From NCBI RefSeq assembly GCF_023264855.1, contig NZ_JAHFUW010000003.1, positions 87,030 to 151,029 on the forward strand: a DNA stretch of 64,000 nucleotides. The letters are read 5' to 3'. A program made the translations under genes and the position numbers. Below the pieces are notes generated by a model that did not search any database, was not told the DNA's origin, and saw nothing but the letters and a program-made list of their open reading frames with translations. Below are positions 35,705 to 44,488 of this stretch, one piece after another; the first letter of the stretch is position 1, and each line of letters opens with the position of its first letter. Source of the stretch: Herbiconiux sp. (lineage in GTDB: Bacteria; Actinomycetota; Actinomycetes; Actinomycetales; Microbacteriaceae).

Positions 35705-36768
35705 TGCGGGGGCGGTGCGGAGGAGCCGCGCAGCACGAGGGCGGGCTCCACCGAGGGCGGGGCCTCGGCCTGCCCGAGCAGACGGGCGAGGGCCCGGCGC
35801 CCGGCCTCGGCGAAGTTCTGCCGCACCGTCGTCAGCCCCGGCCGGTAGTGGCGTGCCTCAGGGGTGTCGTCGAAGCCGACCACGCTGAGGTCGTCCGGCA
35901 CCGCGAGGCCGCACTCGGCGGCCGCGTGCAGCAGTCCGAGAGCCATCTGGTCGTTCGCCGAGAACACGGCGGTGACCCCGGGTCGCAGCAGGGCGCGGGC
36001 GGCCTCGTAGCCCGAGTCGGCGCTCCAGTCGCCCGCCTCGACGGCGGCGGCCCGCAGCCCGCGGGAGGCGAGTTCTGCGCGGAATCCGGAGTCCCGCGAT
36101 TCGGCGTCGATCCAGTCGGCCGGCCCCGCGAGGTGGGCGATCGCAGTGTGGCCGAGATCGGCCAGATGGGCGGTGGCGAGGCGTGCGCCGTGATGCTGGT
36201 CGAGGGCGACGGTGGAACCGTCGAGGGTGCTGAGCGTCTGCAGGGTCACGAAGGGCACGCCGATCGGCAGTCGTTCCAGCGTCGCCAGAACCGGTGTCTG
36301 CGGTGCGACGACCACGAGGCCCTCCACCGAGAGCGCGAGCAGGTGCTCGAGTGCTTCGTTCACCGAGGCCGGATCGAATCCGTCGGCCGTGGCGATGCTC
36401 ACGCTGTAGCCGCGCGCCCTGGCCGCCGCTTCGACGGCCGCGATGCTCGACGCCGGCCCGTATTCGCCGTGCGCGGTCGAGAGGATGCCGATGATGCGCG
36501 AGCGGCTGGTCACCAGTGCCCGGGCGGCCAGGTTGGGCCGGTAGCCGAGCTCGCGCATGGCGTCGAGCACCTTCTGCCGGGTGGCGGGGCGCAGGCTCGG
36601 ATGGTCGTTGAGCACGCGCGACACGGTCTGATGCGACACACCGGCGGCCTTCGCCACGTCGAACACGCTCGGCCCGCGCGGTTTGGTGCCGGACGCGCCG
36701 GACGTCGCGCCGGTCGCATCCGGCGTCGTGCCCACCGGATCCGGGGGAGGGGTTTCGGTGCGGCTCAT
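35701..36768 (-). CDS. LacI-family regulator, probably of the arabinose operon
   Basis: 355 residues. A disordered Thr/Pro/Gly-rich N-terminal stretch of about 30 residues precedes the headpiece SVFDVAKAAGVSHQTVSRVLND and hinge RPNLAARAL. The sugar-binding core follows. It lies directly upstream of and in the same direction as the AraB-AraD fusion, whose promoter carries a LacI-type palindrome. So arabinose control here is by a LacI protein, not by AraC or a GntR-type AraR. The assignment rests on position. Confidence 0.88.
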   Translation of the reverse strand: MSRTETPPPDPVGTTPDATGATSGASGTKPRGPSVFDVAKAAGVSHQTVSRVLNDHPSLRPATRQKVLDAMRELGYRPNLAARALVTSRSRIIGILSTAHGEYGPASSIAAVEAAARARGYSVSIATADGFDPASVNEALEHLLALSVEGLVVVAPQTPVLATLERLPIGVPFVTLQTLSTLDGSTVALDQHHGARLATAHLADLGHTAIAHLAGPADWIDAESRDSGFRAELASRGLRAAAVEAGDWSADSGYEAARALLRPGVTAVFSANDQMALGLLHAAAECGLAVPDDLSVVGFDDTPEARHYRPGLTTVRQNFAEAGRRALARLLGQAEAPPSVEPALVLRGSSAPPPH

Positions 36769-36855
36769 GATGCTCCAGTATCCCGTGCAGCCCGCGCTCG
36801 CGTGAGAGGCGGCGGATGCGCGGCTACTCCTTGTGCCCGGCTAAAGGCTGATCGA

Positions 36856-36861
36856 TAATCT
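36856..36861 (+). promoter_or_regulatory. -10 box of a leaderless promoter for the IclR gene
   Basis: TAATCT ends six bases before GTG 36868. A possible -35 TTGTGC lies at 36831-36836 (19-base spacer). There is no Shine-Dalgarno sequence before the GTG. Confidence 0.5.
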
Positions 36862-36867
36862 TCCACT

Positions 36868-37677
36868 GTGAAGAAAAATCAGATCCAGCAGAAGCCGCCG
36901 TACCCGATCGAGTCGGTCGACAACGCCCTGCGGATCCTGCAGATGATGCGCGACGAGGGCGAGGTGCGCATCACGGATGTCGCCACCGCACTGGGCGTTG
37001 CGCCGTCGACGGCGCACCGGCTGATGGCCATGCTGATCTACCGGGGCTTCGCCATCCGCGACGACTCCCGGCACTACTCCGCGGGGCCGGCGCTCGGCGC
37101 CAGCGCGATCGGGTCGTCGTGGACCAAGACGCTGAGGGTCGCCGTGGAGCCGACCCTGGAGATCCTCAGCTCGCGGCTCGCCGAGACCGTGAACCTGATC
37201 GTGCGGGTGGGCGTGAGCGCCCGGTTCCTCACCTCGATCGAGTCCAGCACGTTGCTGCGCGTGGGCGACCGCACCGGCTCGGTGCTGCCGGCGCGCTCCG
37301 CCTCGGGCGGCAAGGTGCTGCTCGCCTTCGAGCCGCTGGCGCAGCTCGAACGGCTCTACCGCGGCAAGAGCGCCGAACTCGGCGGCGATGCGTTGAACGA
37401 CGACGACTTCGCGCTCCTGGTCGCCGACATGGCCGCGATCCGGCGCCGCGGATACGCGATCAACCGGGAGGAGACCGAGACCGGCGTCGGAGCCATCGGC
37501 ATCCCGGTTCTCACCCCCGACGGCCGCCCGGTCGCGTCGTTCTCGGTGGCGACGCCGGTCGGCCGGCTCGAACGGCTGCTCGAACCCGGCAAACTCGAGC
37601 TGATGTTCGCGGCGCGCGACGACATGACCGAGGCACTGCGCGGCACCTCCCTGGATCGGCCCGCGGTTTCTGGCTAG
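36868..37677 (+). CDS. IclR-family transcriptional regulator
   Basis: 269 residues from GTG 36868. Winged helix-turn-helix at residues 13-75 (SVDNALRILQMM...VATALGVAPSTAHRLMAMLIYRGF), then an IclR GAF-like effector domain (SGGKVLLAF; INREETETGVGAIGIPV). It begins the 36.9-61.6 kb catabolic supercluster and lies just before the ThDP enzyme. IclR proteins often control aromatic catabolism, for example GenR for the gentisate pathway in Corynebacterium. Five similar palindromes with TTC...GAA arms across the cluster, one overlapping this gene's stop codon, are candidate binding sites. Confidence 0.92.
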   Translation: MKKNQIQQKPPYPIESVDNALRILQMMRDEGEVRITDVATALGVAPSTAHRLMAMLIYRGFAIRDDSRHYSAGPALGASAIGSSWTKTLRVAVEPTLEILSSRLAETVNLIVRVGVSARFLTSIESSTLLRVGDRTGSVLPARSASGGKVLLAFEPLAQLERLYRGKSAELGGDALNDDDFALLVADMAAIRRRGYAINREETETGVGAIGIPVLTPDGRPVASFSVATPVGRLERLLEPGKLELMFAARDDMTEALRGTSLDRPAVSG

Positions 37678-37682
37678 CAGAA
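37668..37682. promoter_or_regulatory. Candidate IclR box 1
   Basis: TTCTG-GCTAG-CAGAA, perfect five-base arms, overlapping the IclR stop codon and about 70 bases upstream of the ThDP enzyme start. Best-conserved member of a five-site set (others at 43613, 44431, 45428, 54377). Confidence 0.55.
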
Positions 37683-37750
37683 TGCGTTCCGTTCCGGGCC
37701 GCGCCGCGGGCTAGCGTGGCCGGGAGCGTCAGAGAAGCGGAGTTGCTGCC

Positions 37751-39496
37751 ATGGGTCGTACAACGGAGTCGAATCCCCCTCACCAGGTCAACGGGCCCGA
37801 ACAGGTGAACGGGGCGGAGCTGCTGGTGCGCACCCTCGTGCGGCTGGGGGTCGAAGACGCCTTCAACATCGTGGGTCTCGGACTGTTCCCGCTCGCCGAG
37901 GCCTTCTACCGTCACCGCGACGACGTGCGCTACATCTCGGCGCTGAACGAGACCAATCTCGGCCTGATCGCCGCCGGCTACGCCCGCGCCAAGCGCTCGG
38001 CCTCGTTCGTGAACGTGTACCACGCCTCCGGCACGGCTCTCGGCATGATGGCCATCACCACGGCCTGGGCCGAGAGCGTGCCGCTGGTCTTCACCAGCAC
38101 CACGTCCAGTCGCAAACTCGAGGGGCGCGACCAGTACGCCGCCGTGCCGCGCGCGGTCACCGAGATGAGCAGCCAGTTCACCAAGTGGAGCGCCGAGATC
38201 CCGAGCGCCGAACGCATCCCGGAGTTCGTCGAGCGCGCGTTCCAGATTGCGAACACCCCGCCGTACGGCCCCGTGCACCTTGCCTTCCCGATGGACGTCT
38301 GGCTCGAGCAGACCGACGACCTGTCGACGGATGCCGCCCCCACCGAGCTGCTCGCCGCATCCGGAGCCTCGGCCGAGGCCGTCACCCGCATCGCCGACGC
38401 CCTCCGGCGCAGCGAGAAACCCCTGATCGTGGCCGGCAGCGAGCCGGCCCGCTACGACGGGGTCGACGCGGTCGTGGCCCTCGCCGAGACGCTCGGGGCG
38501 GCGGTGGTGACCGAAGACAAGATCTCCGACCTCGGCTTCCCGACGACGCATCCCCAGTTCGTCGGCAAGCTCAGCATGAACCGGGCGCTGGTGGCCGAGA
38601 GCGACCTGGTGCTGCTGCTCGGCGTGGAGCTGACCGAGTCGGGGCTCACCGCGCCCGTCGACTTCGGCGACGCCACGGTCGTGATGCTGAGCGTCGACCC
38701 GCTGCTGCTCACCCGTCAGATCCGCCCCGCCGTCGCGGCCCTGGGCCTGCCGGGGCCGACGCTCACGGCGGTCACGGCGGCGCTCGCCGCCGACCCGATC
38801 CCGGATGCGCGGCGCGAGCGGAACGCGGCGGCCGCCCGCGAGCGGCATGAGGCCCGGGCTGTGAGAAACGAGCAGATCCGCGCCATCCGCTTCGACGAGT
38901 CGCCCCTCGCGATCGGCCGGATCGTCACCGAGGTCGCCGCGGCGATGCCCGAGGGCGCGATCGTGGTGAACCACTGCGCCTCGGGGGAGCCGTTCTTCGA
39001 AGACCTGCTGCCGATCAGCGACACCGACACCTTCTTCGGCATCTCGAGCAAGGCCAGTGCACAGGGCTGGGGCGGGCCGGCGTCGATCGGCATCCAGCTC
39101 GCCCGGCCGGATGCCCGGGTGGTGGCGGTGCTGGGCGACGGCGGCTTCATGTTCAGCTCGACAGCGATCTTCGCGGCGGCGCAGTTCCACGTTCCTGTGG
39201 TGTTCGTCATCCTCAACAACGGCGGCTGGCGCGACATCGGCGCGCTGGCCCGGGTGGCGGGCAGTCCGCTGCAGAACGCCGAGAAGGAGTTCGGCTGGCT
39301 GTTCACCGAGCCCACCATCGACCACGCCGGTTTCGCGGCGAGCCTCGGTCTCGCGAGCCGTCGGGCGACGACGCCGGACGAGTTGCGGCAGGCGCTGCAG
39401 GCCGCGTTCGCGAGTGACGAGCCGACGCTGATCGAGGTGATGAACTCGCCCGAAGACGCGAACGAGTTCTCGCGTGTGTTCACCCAGTCGGACTGA
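37751..39496 (+). CDS. Thiamine-diphosphate-dependent enzyme (benzoylformate decarboxylase/acetolactate synthase superfamily)
   Basis: 581 residues with the three domains of this superfamily. ThDP-activating E67 is in SALNETNLGLIAAGYARA. The cofactor-binding motif GDGGFMFSSTAIFAAAQFHV...NN is in the C-terminal third. H91 in NVYHASGTALGMM resembles the active-site His of benzoylformate decarboxylase (LHSAAGTGNAMG) rather than acetolactate synthases. It may therefore decarboxylate a 2-oxo acid such as an aroylformate to the aldehyde. It forms an operon with the flavin monooxygenase at 39575 and follows the IclR gene. The precise reaction is uncertain. Confidence 0.85.
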   Translation: MGRTTESNPPHQVNGPEQVNGAELLVRTLVRLGVEDAFNIVGLGLFPLAEAFYRHRDDVRYISALNETNLGLIAAGYARAKRSASFVNVYHASGTALGMMAITTAWAESVPLVFTSTTSSRKLEGRDQYAAVPRAVTEMSSQFTKWSAEIPSAERIPEFVERAFQIANTPPYGPVHLAFPMDVWLEQTDDLSTDAAPTELLAASGASAEAVTRIADALRRSEKPLIVAGSEPARYDGVDAVVALAETLGAAVVTEDKISDLGFPTTHPQFVGKLSMNRALVAESDLVLLLGVELTESGLTAPVDFGDATVVMLSVDPLLLTRQIRPAVAALGLPGPTLTAVTAALAADPIPDARRERNAAAARERHEARAVRNEQIRAIRFDESPLAIGRIVTEVAAAMPEGAIVVNHCASGEPFFEDLLPISDTDTFFGISSKASAQGWGGPASIGIQLARPDARVVAVLGDGGFMFSSTAIFAAAQFHVPVVFVILNNGGWRDIGALARVAGSPLQNAEKEFGWLFTEPTIDHAGFAASLGLASRRATTPDELRQALQAAFASDEPTLIEVMNSPEDANEFSRVFTQSD

Positions 39497-39574
39497 GCCG
39501 ATCCTTCCCGCCGCGCGCGGCATCCGCCGGCCGGCCCACCCCCGCCCCACCGCACGACACCTGAGGAGGACGCG

Positions 39575-40717
39575 ATGAAGCGTCGACGCCAGAACACCGA
39601 CGAGCTGAGTTTCGGGTACTTCTTCCCGACCGGCCGCACCAACTTCCTGTTCAGCGACGAGGCCTCGCGGCGGGTGCCCGACCCGAGTCGCGCGACCCTC
39701 ACGGCGCTTGCCCGTACGGCCGAGGAGGTGGGTTTCGACTCGCTCTTCATCGCCGACAACTGGTCGGGGCACCAGCGGGTGGCCGAGCAGTTCGGCCACC
39801 AGTCGCCGGCGTACAACGCCTCGCTGCTGGCGATGGCGATGCTCGCCTCCACCGAGCACATCGGCGTGATCTCCACCATCCACACCACGCACCACAAGCC
39901 GGCGCATGTGGCGCGGATGGGGGCGACGCTGGACGACTTCAGCGGTGGCCGCTGGGGCTGGAACGTGGTCACGGGCTTCAGTGCCGACGAGGCGGCGCTG
40001 TTCGGCGAGGAGTTCGTCGAGCACGACCTGCGGTACACGATGGCCGCCGAGTTCGTCGACATCGTGCTGGCGCTCTGGAACGACGAGGAGCCGATCGACG
40101 TGCAGGGGCGGTTCTACCGCACCCGCGGCCGCATCAAGCTGCCCCGCCCGGTGCAGCAGCCGCATCCGCTGCTGGTCAGTGCCGGCGCCTCACCCGCCGG
40201 TGTGGAGTTCGCGGCGAAGTACTGCGACCAGCTGGTGACCCTCGCCGTGCAGGAGGAGAAGCTGCGGCAGCTCGACGCCCAGCTCGCCGAGCTCACCGGG
40301 GGTGCGCGCACGGTGGCCCCAACCCCGTTCTCGCTCGCGATCGTGCGGGAAGGCGACGGCGAGGCCGAAGAGGAGCACGCGCGGCTGCTCGAGTCGTTGA
40401 ACCGCGAGGCCACCTTCGAGATCGCGGGCGACGTGCTCGGCTCGATCGAGTCGGCGCGAGCGATGTTCGACAAGATGGGGGAGGAGCAGGCTGCGCTCGC
40501 CTTCGGTTCCGGCGGCTCGGTGCTGCAGCTGATCGGCACCCCGCAGCAGGTGGCCGAGAAGCTGATCTCGATCAAGCAGAACACCGGCTCCACGAACGTC
40601 CTGATCAACTTCCCGCTCTGGAGCGACGCCGAGTTGCGTAGCTTCCGCCCTGTGCTCGAGCTCCTGCGCGAGGCCGGTGTCTGGTCGCCCCCGGAGACCC
40701 GCGATCACTCCTGGTGA
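39575..40717 (+). CDS. LLM-class flavin-dependent monooxygenase (RutA-like), paralogue 1
   Basis: 380 residues, bacterial luciferase-like TIM barrel, with the RutA/NtaA-type stretches HVARMGATLDDFSGGRWGWNVVTGF and LLVSAGASPAGVEFA. AGGAGGACGCG precedes the ATG. Such enzymes use reduced flavin and O2 to oxidise or cleave amides, N-heterocycles, sulfones or similar; a flavin reductase is needed but is not encoded nearby. Close paralogue of the enzyme at 42388, sharing length and C-terminal motif (NVLINFPLW...AGVW.PP). The two genes converge, 79 bases separating this one from the esterase gene. Confidence 0.9.
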   Translation: MKRRRQNTDELSFGYFFPTGRTNFLFSDEASRRVPDPSRATLTALARTAEEVGFDSLFIADNWSGHQRVAEQFGHQSPAYNASLLAMAMLASTEHIGVISTIHTTHHKPAHVARMGATLDDFSGGRWGWNVVTGFSADEAALFGEEFVEHDLRYTMAAEFVDIVLALWNDEEPIDVQGRFYRTRGRIKLPRPVQQPHPLLVSAGASPAGVEFAAKYCDQLVTLAVQEEKLRQLDAQLAELTGGARTVAPTPFSLAIVREGDGEAEEEHARLLESLNREATFEIAGDVLGSIESARAMFDKMGEEQAALAFGSGGSVLQLIGTPQQVAEKLISIKQNTGSTNVLINFPLWSDAELRSFRPVLELLREAGVWSPPETRDHSW

Positions 40718-40738
40718 CGGCCCCGCCGCCACCCACGC

Positions 40739-40772
40739 GAAAGGCTCGGCCCCTCAGGGAGCCGGGCCTTTC
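40739..40772. terminator. Probable bidirectional terminator hairpin
   Basis: Twelve-base stem GAAAGGCTCGGC / GCCGGGCCTTTC (one G-T pair) with a 10-base loop, centred between the convergent LLM gene (ends 40717) and esterase gene (ends 40796). A/T-rich stem ends (GAAA/TTTC) give a short T-run on each strand. Confidence 0.7.
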
Positions 40773-40795
40773 GGCGTCGGGATGGATGCGGGCGA

Positions 40796-42394
40796 TCAGG
40801 CGAGCAGCTCGGTGGCGCCGTTGCGGCGGTCCCAGAACGCCATGCGGTCGGCGTCGGAGACGTCGGCCACGCGCGAGGGCACGTCCCAGACGCGCGTCGT
40901 GGGGCGGGACGGATCGAACTCGGGCCACTCGATCGCGCCGCCGTCGGTGGGGTCGCCGGTGCGGGCGAACGCCACCCAGGAGCGCTGGATCTGCTCCGAG
41001 AGCGCGCGGTCCTCGTCCGTCCAGCCCCAGTCGCGTGAGTCGAGCGTGCCGAAGATGTAGGGCACGTCGGCACCGTGGAAGGCGCCCGCGTACGAGCCCT
41101 CGATCACGCCCGCAGCATCCGGGATCGACGGCGCCCGCAAGAAGCGGTAGTGCCATACGGGGCTCTCACCCACCGCGCTCTGCAACCGCGCCGCCGTCCA
41201 GTTCGACCACACGAAGATCTGGTCGGCCACCAGCTGCCAGCTCGCGGCCTGCGCCGATCCGTCGTCGTCGGCCGGGTAGAGCCGCAGCACCTCGGCGGCG
41301 TCGTCGCCGAACTCCGAGGCCACGTAGTCCTGGTATGCGGCGAGCGTGGGAAGGTACGGGAGACCGGATGCCTCGTTCCCGGCGTTCCCGGCGATGAACG
41401 GCACGTCGATCGCCGAGCCATCGGCGTAGGCCTCGAGCGGCGTCGCAGGGAGCACGTGCCCGTCGATCACCGGATAGCCCGAGTCGAACACGTGCAGGCT
41501 GATCGCGGCGCCCGGGATGAGATCGAAGGCCCACGGCCCGCCCGTGCGCGGCAGCTGCGGCTCGAGGATGCTCTCGGCCGGCAGAGAGCGCAGCTCGTCG
41601 ATCGAGTCGACACCGATCAGCGACAGCAGCTCGCTGCCCGCCTGCTCGCCGGCGGCGAGCGTCGACGCGTTCGCCGGATGCCCGAAGCCGTCCAGCGCCG
41701 GCGCCACGCCGGGCGCGCTCTGGGCGATCGCCTTGGCGAACAGCCCGCGGGCCAACGGCGACGAGCGCAGGTTGTGCACGCTGTTGCCGCCGGCCGAGAC
41801 GCCGAACAGGGTCACGTTCGCGGGGTCGCCGCCGAAGGCCGCGATGTTGCGCTGCACCCACTCGAGGGCCGCGATCTGGTCCATCAGGCCGTAGTTGCCC
41901 GATCCGCCGTAGCCCGACTCCGCCGAGAGCTCGGGGTGCGCCAAGAAGCCGAAGCGGCCCAGACGGTGGTTCACCGACACCACCGTCAGCCCTGCGGCGG
42001 CCAGCGCCGAGCCCTCGTAGAAGGGGTTCGAGGCCGAGCCGAACTGGTAGGCGCCGAAGTGCAGCCACACCACGATGGGCCGTCCGGTGTCGCCCTCGGC
42101 GCCGGTGAACACGTTGAGGTTCAGGCAGTCCTCGCTGAACTCCCGCTCGCCGCCGTAATAGAGGGAGCCCTCAGCGGGTGGCCCCTGCATCGCGCTGGGG
42201 CCGTAGGCGTGGGCTGAGCGCACACCCTCCCACGGTTCGGCCGGCTGCGGCGGCTTCCAGCGCAGCGGGCCGACGGGCGCGGCCGCATACGGCACGCCGA
42301 GGAAGCGGCGCACACCGGTACCGGGATCGACGACGCCGTCGAGTTCGCCGCTCTCGACGCGTACGCGTGCCGTGGCAATCGTGTCATTCACCAT
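40796..42394 (-). CDS. Type-B carboxylesterase
   Basis: 532 residues from ATG 42394, which overlaps the preceding LLM gene's end (ATGGTGA). Carboxylesterase type-B features: EDCLNLNVF at 88-96 and nucleophile S200 in FGVSAGG, where most members have GESAGG. A Glu in GNAGNEASG and a His in AFHGADVPYIF complete the triad. The oxyanion region reads LHFGAYQFGS in place of HGGxFxxGS. No signal peptide is evident. It probably hydrolyses an ester substrate feeding the monooxygenase encoded just upstream. Confidence 0.9.
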   Translation of the reverse strand: MVNDTIATARVRVESGELDGVVDPGTGVRRFLGVPYAAAPVGPLRWKPPQPAEPWEGVRSAHAYGPSAMQGPPAEGSLYYGGEREFSEDCLNLNVFTGAEGDTGRPIVVWLHFGAYQFGSASNPFYEGSALAAAGLTVVSVNHRLGRFGFLAHPELSAESGYGGSGNYGLMDQIAALEWVQRNIAAFGGDPANVTLFGVSAGGNSVHNLRSSPLARGLFAKAIAQSAPGVAPALDGFGHPANASTLAAGEQAGSELLSLIGVDSIDELRSLPAESILEPQLPRTGGPWAFDLIPGAAISLHVFDSGYPVIDGHVLPATPLEAYADGSAIDVPFIAGNAGNEASGLPYLPTLAAYQDYVASEFGDDAAEVLRLYPADDDGSAQAASWQLVADQIFVWSNWTAARLQSAVGESPVWHYRFLRAPSIPDAAGVIEGSYAGAFHGADVPYIFGTLDSRDWGWTDEDRALSEQIQRSWVAFARTGDPTDGGAIEWPEFDPSRPTTRVWDVPSRVADVSDADRMAFWDRRNGATELLA

Positions 42395-43545
42395 GAGTAG
42401 TTCCGTTCGGACGGGGGAACCCACACTCCGGCGTCGCGCAGGTGGTTCAGCACGCTACGGAAACCTTTCACTTCACCCGGGTTCCAGAGGGGGAAGTTGA
42501 TCAGCACGTTCGAGGTGGAGGTCTCGCGCTTCAGCGCGATCAGCTGCTCGGCCACCTGCTCCGAGGTGCCGAAGAGCTTCAGGATGCCCTGACCGCTTCC
42601 CCAGGCCCGTGCGGCCTCGGCGGCGCCCTGGCCGGCGAACATCGACTTGATCGACTCGATGTCGCCCAGGATGTCGGCGGCGAGCTCCATCGTCGCCGCC
42701 ACGTTGAGACTCCGGGTGAGCCGTTCGTACTCCTCCTCGGCCTCGCCTTCGCCCTCCCGCACGATGGTGATCGTGAACGGAGTGGTGCTGAGCGGTGCGG
42801 TGCGGCCGGCGGCGGCCAGCACCGCGTCGAGGCGGCTGTCGACATCCTGGATCTTGGCGATCGAGTTGCCGGCCACCACCAGCTGGTCGCACTGTTCGGC
42901 CGCGAACGCCATGCCCGCGGGGGAGGCGCCGGCACTGACGAGCAGCGGATGCGGCGACTGCACCGGGCGGGGCGCCTTCATCCGGCCGCTGGCGCTGTAG
43001 TACCGGCCGACGTGCTCGAAGGCGTCTTCCGAAGACCAGAACTTCTTCACCACGTCGACGAACTCGCCGGCCATCGCGTAGCGCTCGTCGTGCGGCACCA
43101 GCGAGGGCTCTCCGAACAGGCGCGCTTCGGCGTCGCCGAACCCGGTGACCACGTTCCAGCCCCAGCGGCCCTCGCTGAACGCATCGAGCGTGGCGCCCAT
43201 CCTGGCCACGTGCGCGGGCTGGTGGTGGGTGGTGTGCGCGGTGGTGATCACCCCGAGGTGCTCGGTCACCGCGAACAGCGCCATGGCGAGCATCGGGGCG
43301 TGGAACTTCGGCGACTGATGGCCGGCGCGCTCGGCGGCGCGCTGATGTCCCGACCAGGTGTCGGCGATGAACAGCGAGTCGAAGCCCGTCTCCTCGGCCG
43401 CCCGGGCCATGTCGAGGAACACCCGCTTGGACAGCACGGGGGTGCTTCGGGCGGCCTCGTCCGACCAGACGTGGTCGGTCTGACCCGTCGGGAAGAAGTA
43501 GGAGAAGCTGAGCTGCTCGGGATCGTGCGTACGTGCTTTCGGCAT
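42388..43545 (-). CDS. LLM-class flavin-dependent monooxygenase (RutA-like), paralogue 2
   Basis: 385 residues. Same architecture as the protein at 39575, with HVARMGATLDAFSEGRWGWNVVTGF and LLVSAGASPAGMAFA; by eye well over half of aligned residues are shared. First gene of an operon with the type-B esterase. A candidate IclR box lies about 70 bases upstream of its start. Two such paralogues on opposite strands suggest either substrate variants or two steps of one degradation. Confidence 0.9.
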   Translation of the reverse strand: MPKARTHDPEQLSFSYFFPTGQTDHVWSDEAARSTPVLSKRVFLDMARAAEETGFDSLFIADTWSGHQRAAERAGHQSPKFHAPMLAMALFAVTEHLGVITTAHTTHHQPAHVARMGATLDAFSEGRWGWNVVTGFGDAEARLFGEPSLVPHDERYAMAGEFVDVVKKFWSSEDAFEHVGRYYSASGRMKAPRPVQSPHPLLVSAGASPAGMAFAAEQCDQLVVAGNSIAKIQDVDSRLDAVLAAAGRTAPLSTTPFTITIVREGEGEAEEEYERLTRSLNVAATMELAADILGDIESIKSMFAGQGAAEAARAWGSGQGILKLFGTSEQVAEQLIALKRETSTSNVLINFPLWNPGEVKGFRSVLNHLRDAGVWVPPSERNYSW

Positions 43546-43612
43546 GGAACATCCTCGTTCGTCGTGCGTGCACGCTCAGCATGGGACGGCCCGGCCGGTG
43601 CGGCCAACGACT

Positions 43613-43630
43613 TTCTGTTCTCCGGAACAG
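43613..43630. promoter_or_regulatory. Candidate IclR box 2
   Basis: TTCTG-TTCTC-CGGAA (43613-43627, arms matching at 4/5), overlapping the perfect palindrome CTGTTC-TCCG-GAACAG (43615-43630). It is the only strong dyad in the gap between the LLM gene start (43545) and the MBL gene end (43691). Confidence 0.5.
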
Positions 43631-43690
43631 CGGCGAGCCGGTGCGGCCGCGCGCACCGCCGACCGACCGTGCGGGGAACGCCTTCCGGCG

Positions 43691-44371
43691 CTACGAGCCG
43701 ACGCGGGAACCGCGCGCGTCGAACTCGACGGGCTCGAGCGGCGCCGGGTCGATCGCGGCGATCGAGTCGCCGGCGAGCATCGGCACCCACGACCAGAACA
43801 GGCCGCGCCCGGCGGGACTGAGCAGCGCCTCGTGGATGGGGAAGATCGTGGCGGGCGCGACGGCGGTCACGAAGTCGACCGTTTCGCCCAGCCGGCCCCA
43901 GGGAGAGGAGAGCGGTACGGCCAGGATCTCGATGCCGGGCGGCACCGACTCGTAGCTGTCGCCCGGGTGGAACAGCCGCGGCCCGTCGCCCGCCCGGATG
44001 ACGAGCCCCACGTTCTCGATCCGCGGCATCCGCTCGTGCACCAGCTGGTGCAGCGTGCCGACGGGGTCGACCGTGAACGGGCCGGCGATCACGGAGGAGC
44101 CCTCGTGCAGCTCCACGGCGTCCAGCCCGGCTTCGCGCAGCACGGCCACGACCGGCGGCGCTCCGTAGAGCGAGGCATCCGGGTTGGCGGCGGCGAGGCC
44201 GGCGAGGCGCTCGGGCTGGAAGTGGTCGGGATGCTCGTGCGTGGTGAACACGGCGGCCAGCCCCGTGAGCTCGAAGGCCTCGGGCAGACTGAAGCTGCCG
44301 GGGTCGATCAGGATCCTCGTGTCCTCCTCCTCGATGAGAAGGGTGGCGTGCCCGTACCGTGTGATCTTCAC
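43691..44371 (-). CDS. Metallo-beta-lactamase-fold hydrolase
   Basis: 226 residues from GTG 44371 (AAGGAG six bases upstream). MBL fold of the YtnP/UPF0173-like group: GHATLLIEEEDTRILIDPG, metal motif THEHPDH (H45, H47, D49, H50) and HPGDSY with the further Asp ligand. Cytosolic Zn-dependent hydrolase of esters, lactones or thioesters. Divergent from the alpha/beta hydrolase at 44527; the shared promoter region has a perfect TTCTTC-N6-GAAGAA dyad. Confidence 0.87.
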   Translation of the reverse strand: MKITRYGHATLLIEEEDTRILIDPGSFSLPEAFELTGLAAVFTTHEHPDHFQPERLAGLAAANPDASLYGAPPVVAVLREAGLDAVELHEGSSVIAGPFTVDPVGTLHQLVHERMPRIENVGLVIRAGDGPRLFHPGDSYESVPPGIEILAVPLSSPWGRLGETVDFVTAVAPATIFPIHEALLSPAGRGLFWSWVPMLAGDSIAAIDPAPLEPVEFDARGSRVGS

Positions 44372-44430
44372 TCTCGACTCCTTCGTTGAACGCCCTCCAG
44401 GCTCGGCGCTCGCGCAGGGCGGCGGCCAGG

Positions 44431-44448
44431 TTCTTCTGCCTGGAAGAA
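44431..44448. promoter_or_regulatory. Candidate IclR box 3
   Basis: TTCTTC-TGCCTG-GAAGAA, perfect six-base arms, in the divergent region between the MBL gene (start 44371) and the leader ORF/hydrolase (44489). Includes TTCTG-CCTGG-AAGAA (44434-44448), which aligns with the other boxes. Confidence 0.55.
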
Positions 44449-44476
44449 AACCGGCCGGCGCGCGCGGGGCGAGCCG

Positions 44477-44482
44477 TAGTCT
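44477..44482 (+). promoter_or_regulatory. -10 box before the leader ORF
   Basis: TAGTCT ends six bases before GTG 44489, the same geometry as at 12174, 22057, 36856 and 63895. Here, however, the GTG opens a short ORF in a different frame from the hydrolase. Confidence 0.45.
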
Positions 44483-44488
44483 GGCCGG

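Noticed and set aside
37511..40165. A ~880-codon minus-strand open frame opposite the ThDP and LLM genes
   Set aside because: Same cause: antisense shadow with biased composition, no recognisable domain, and no ribosome site.
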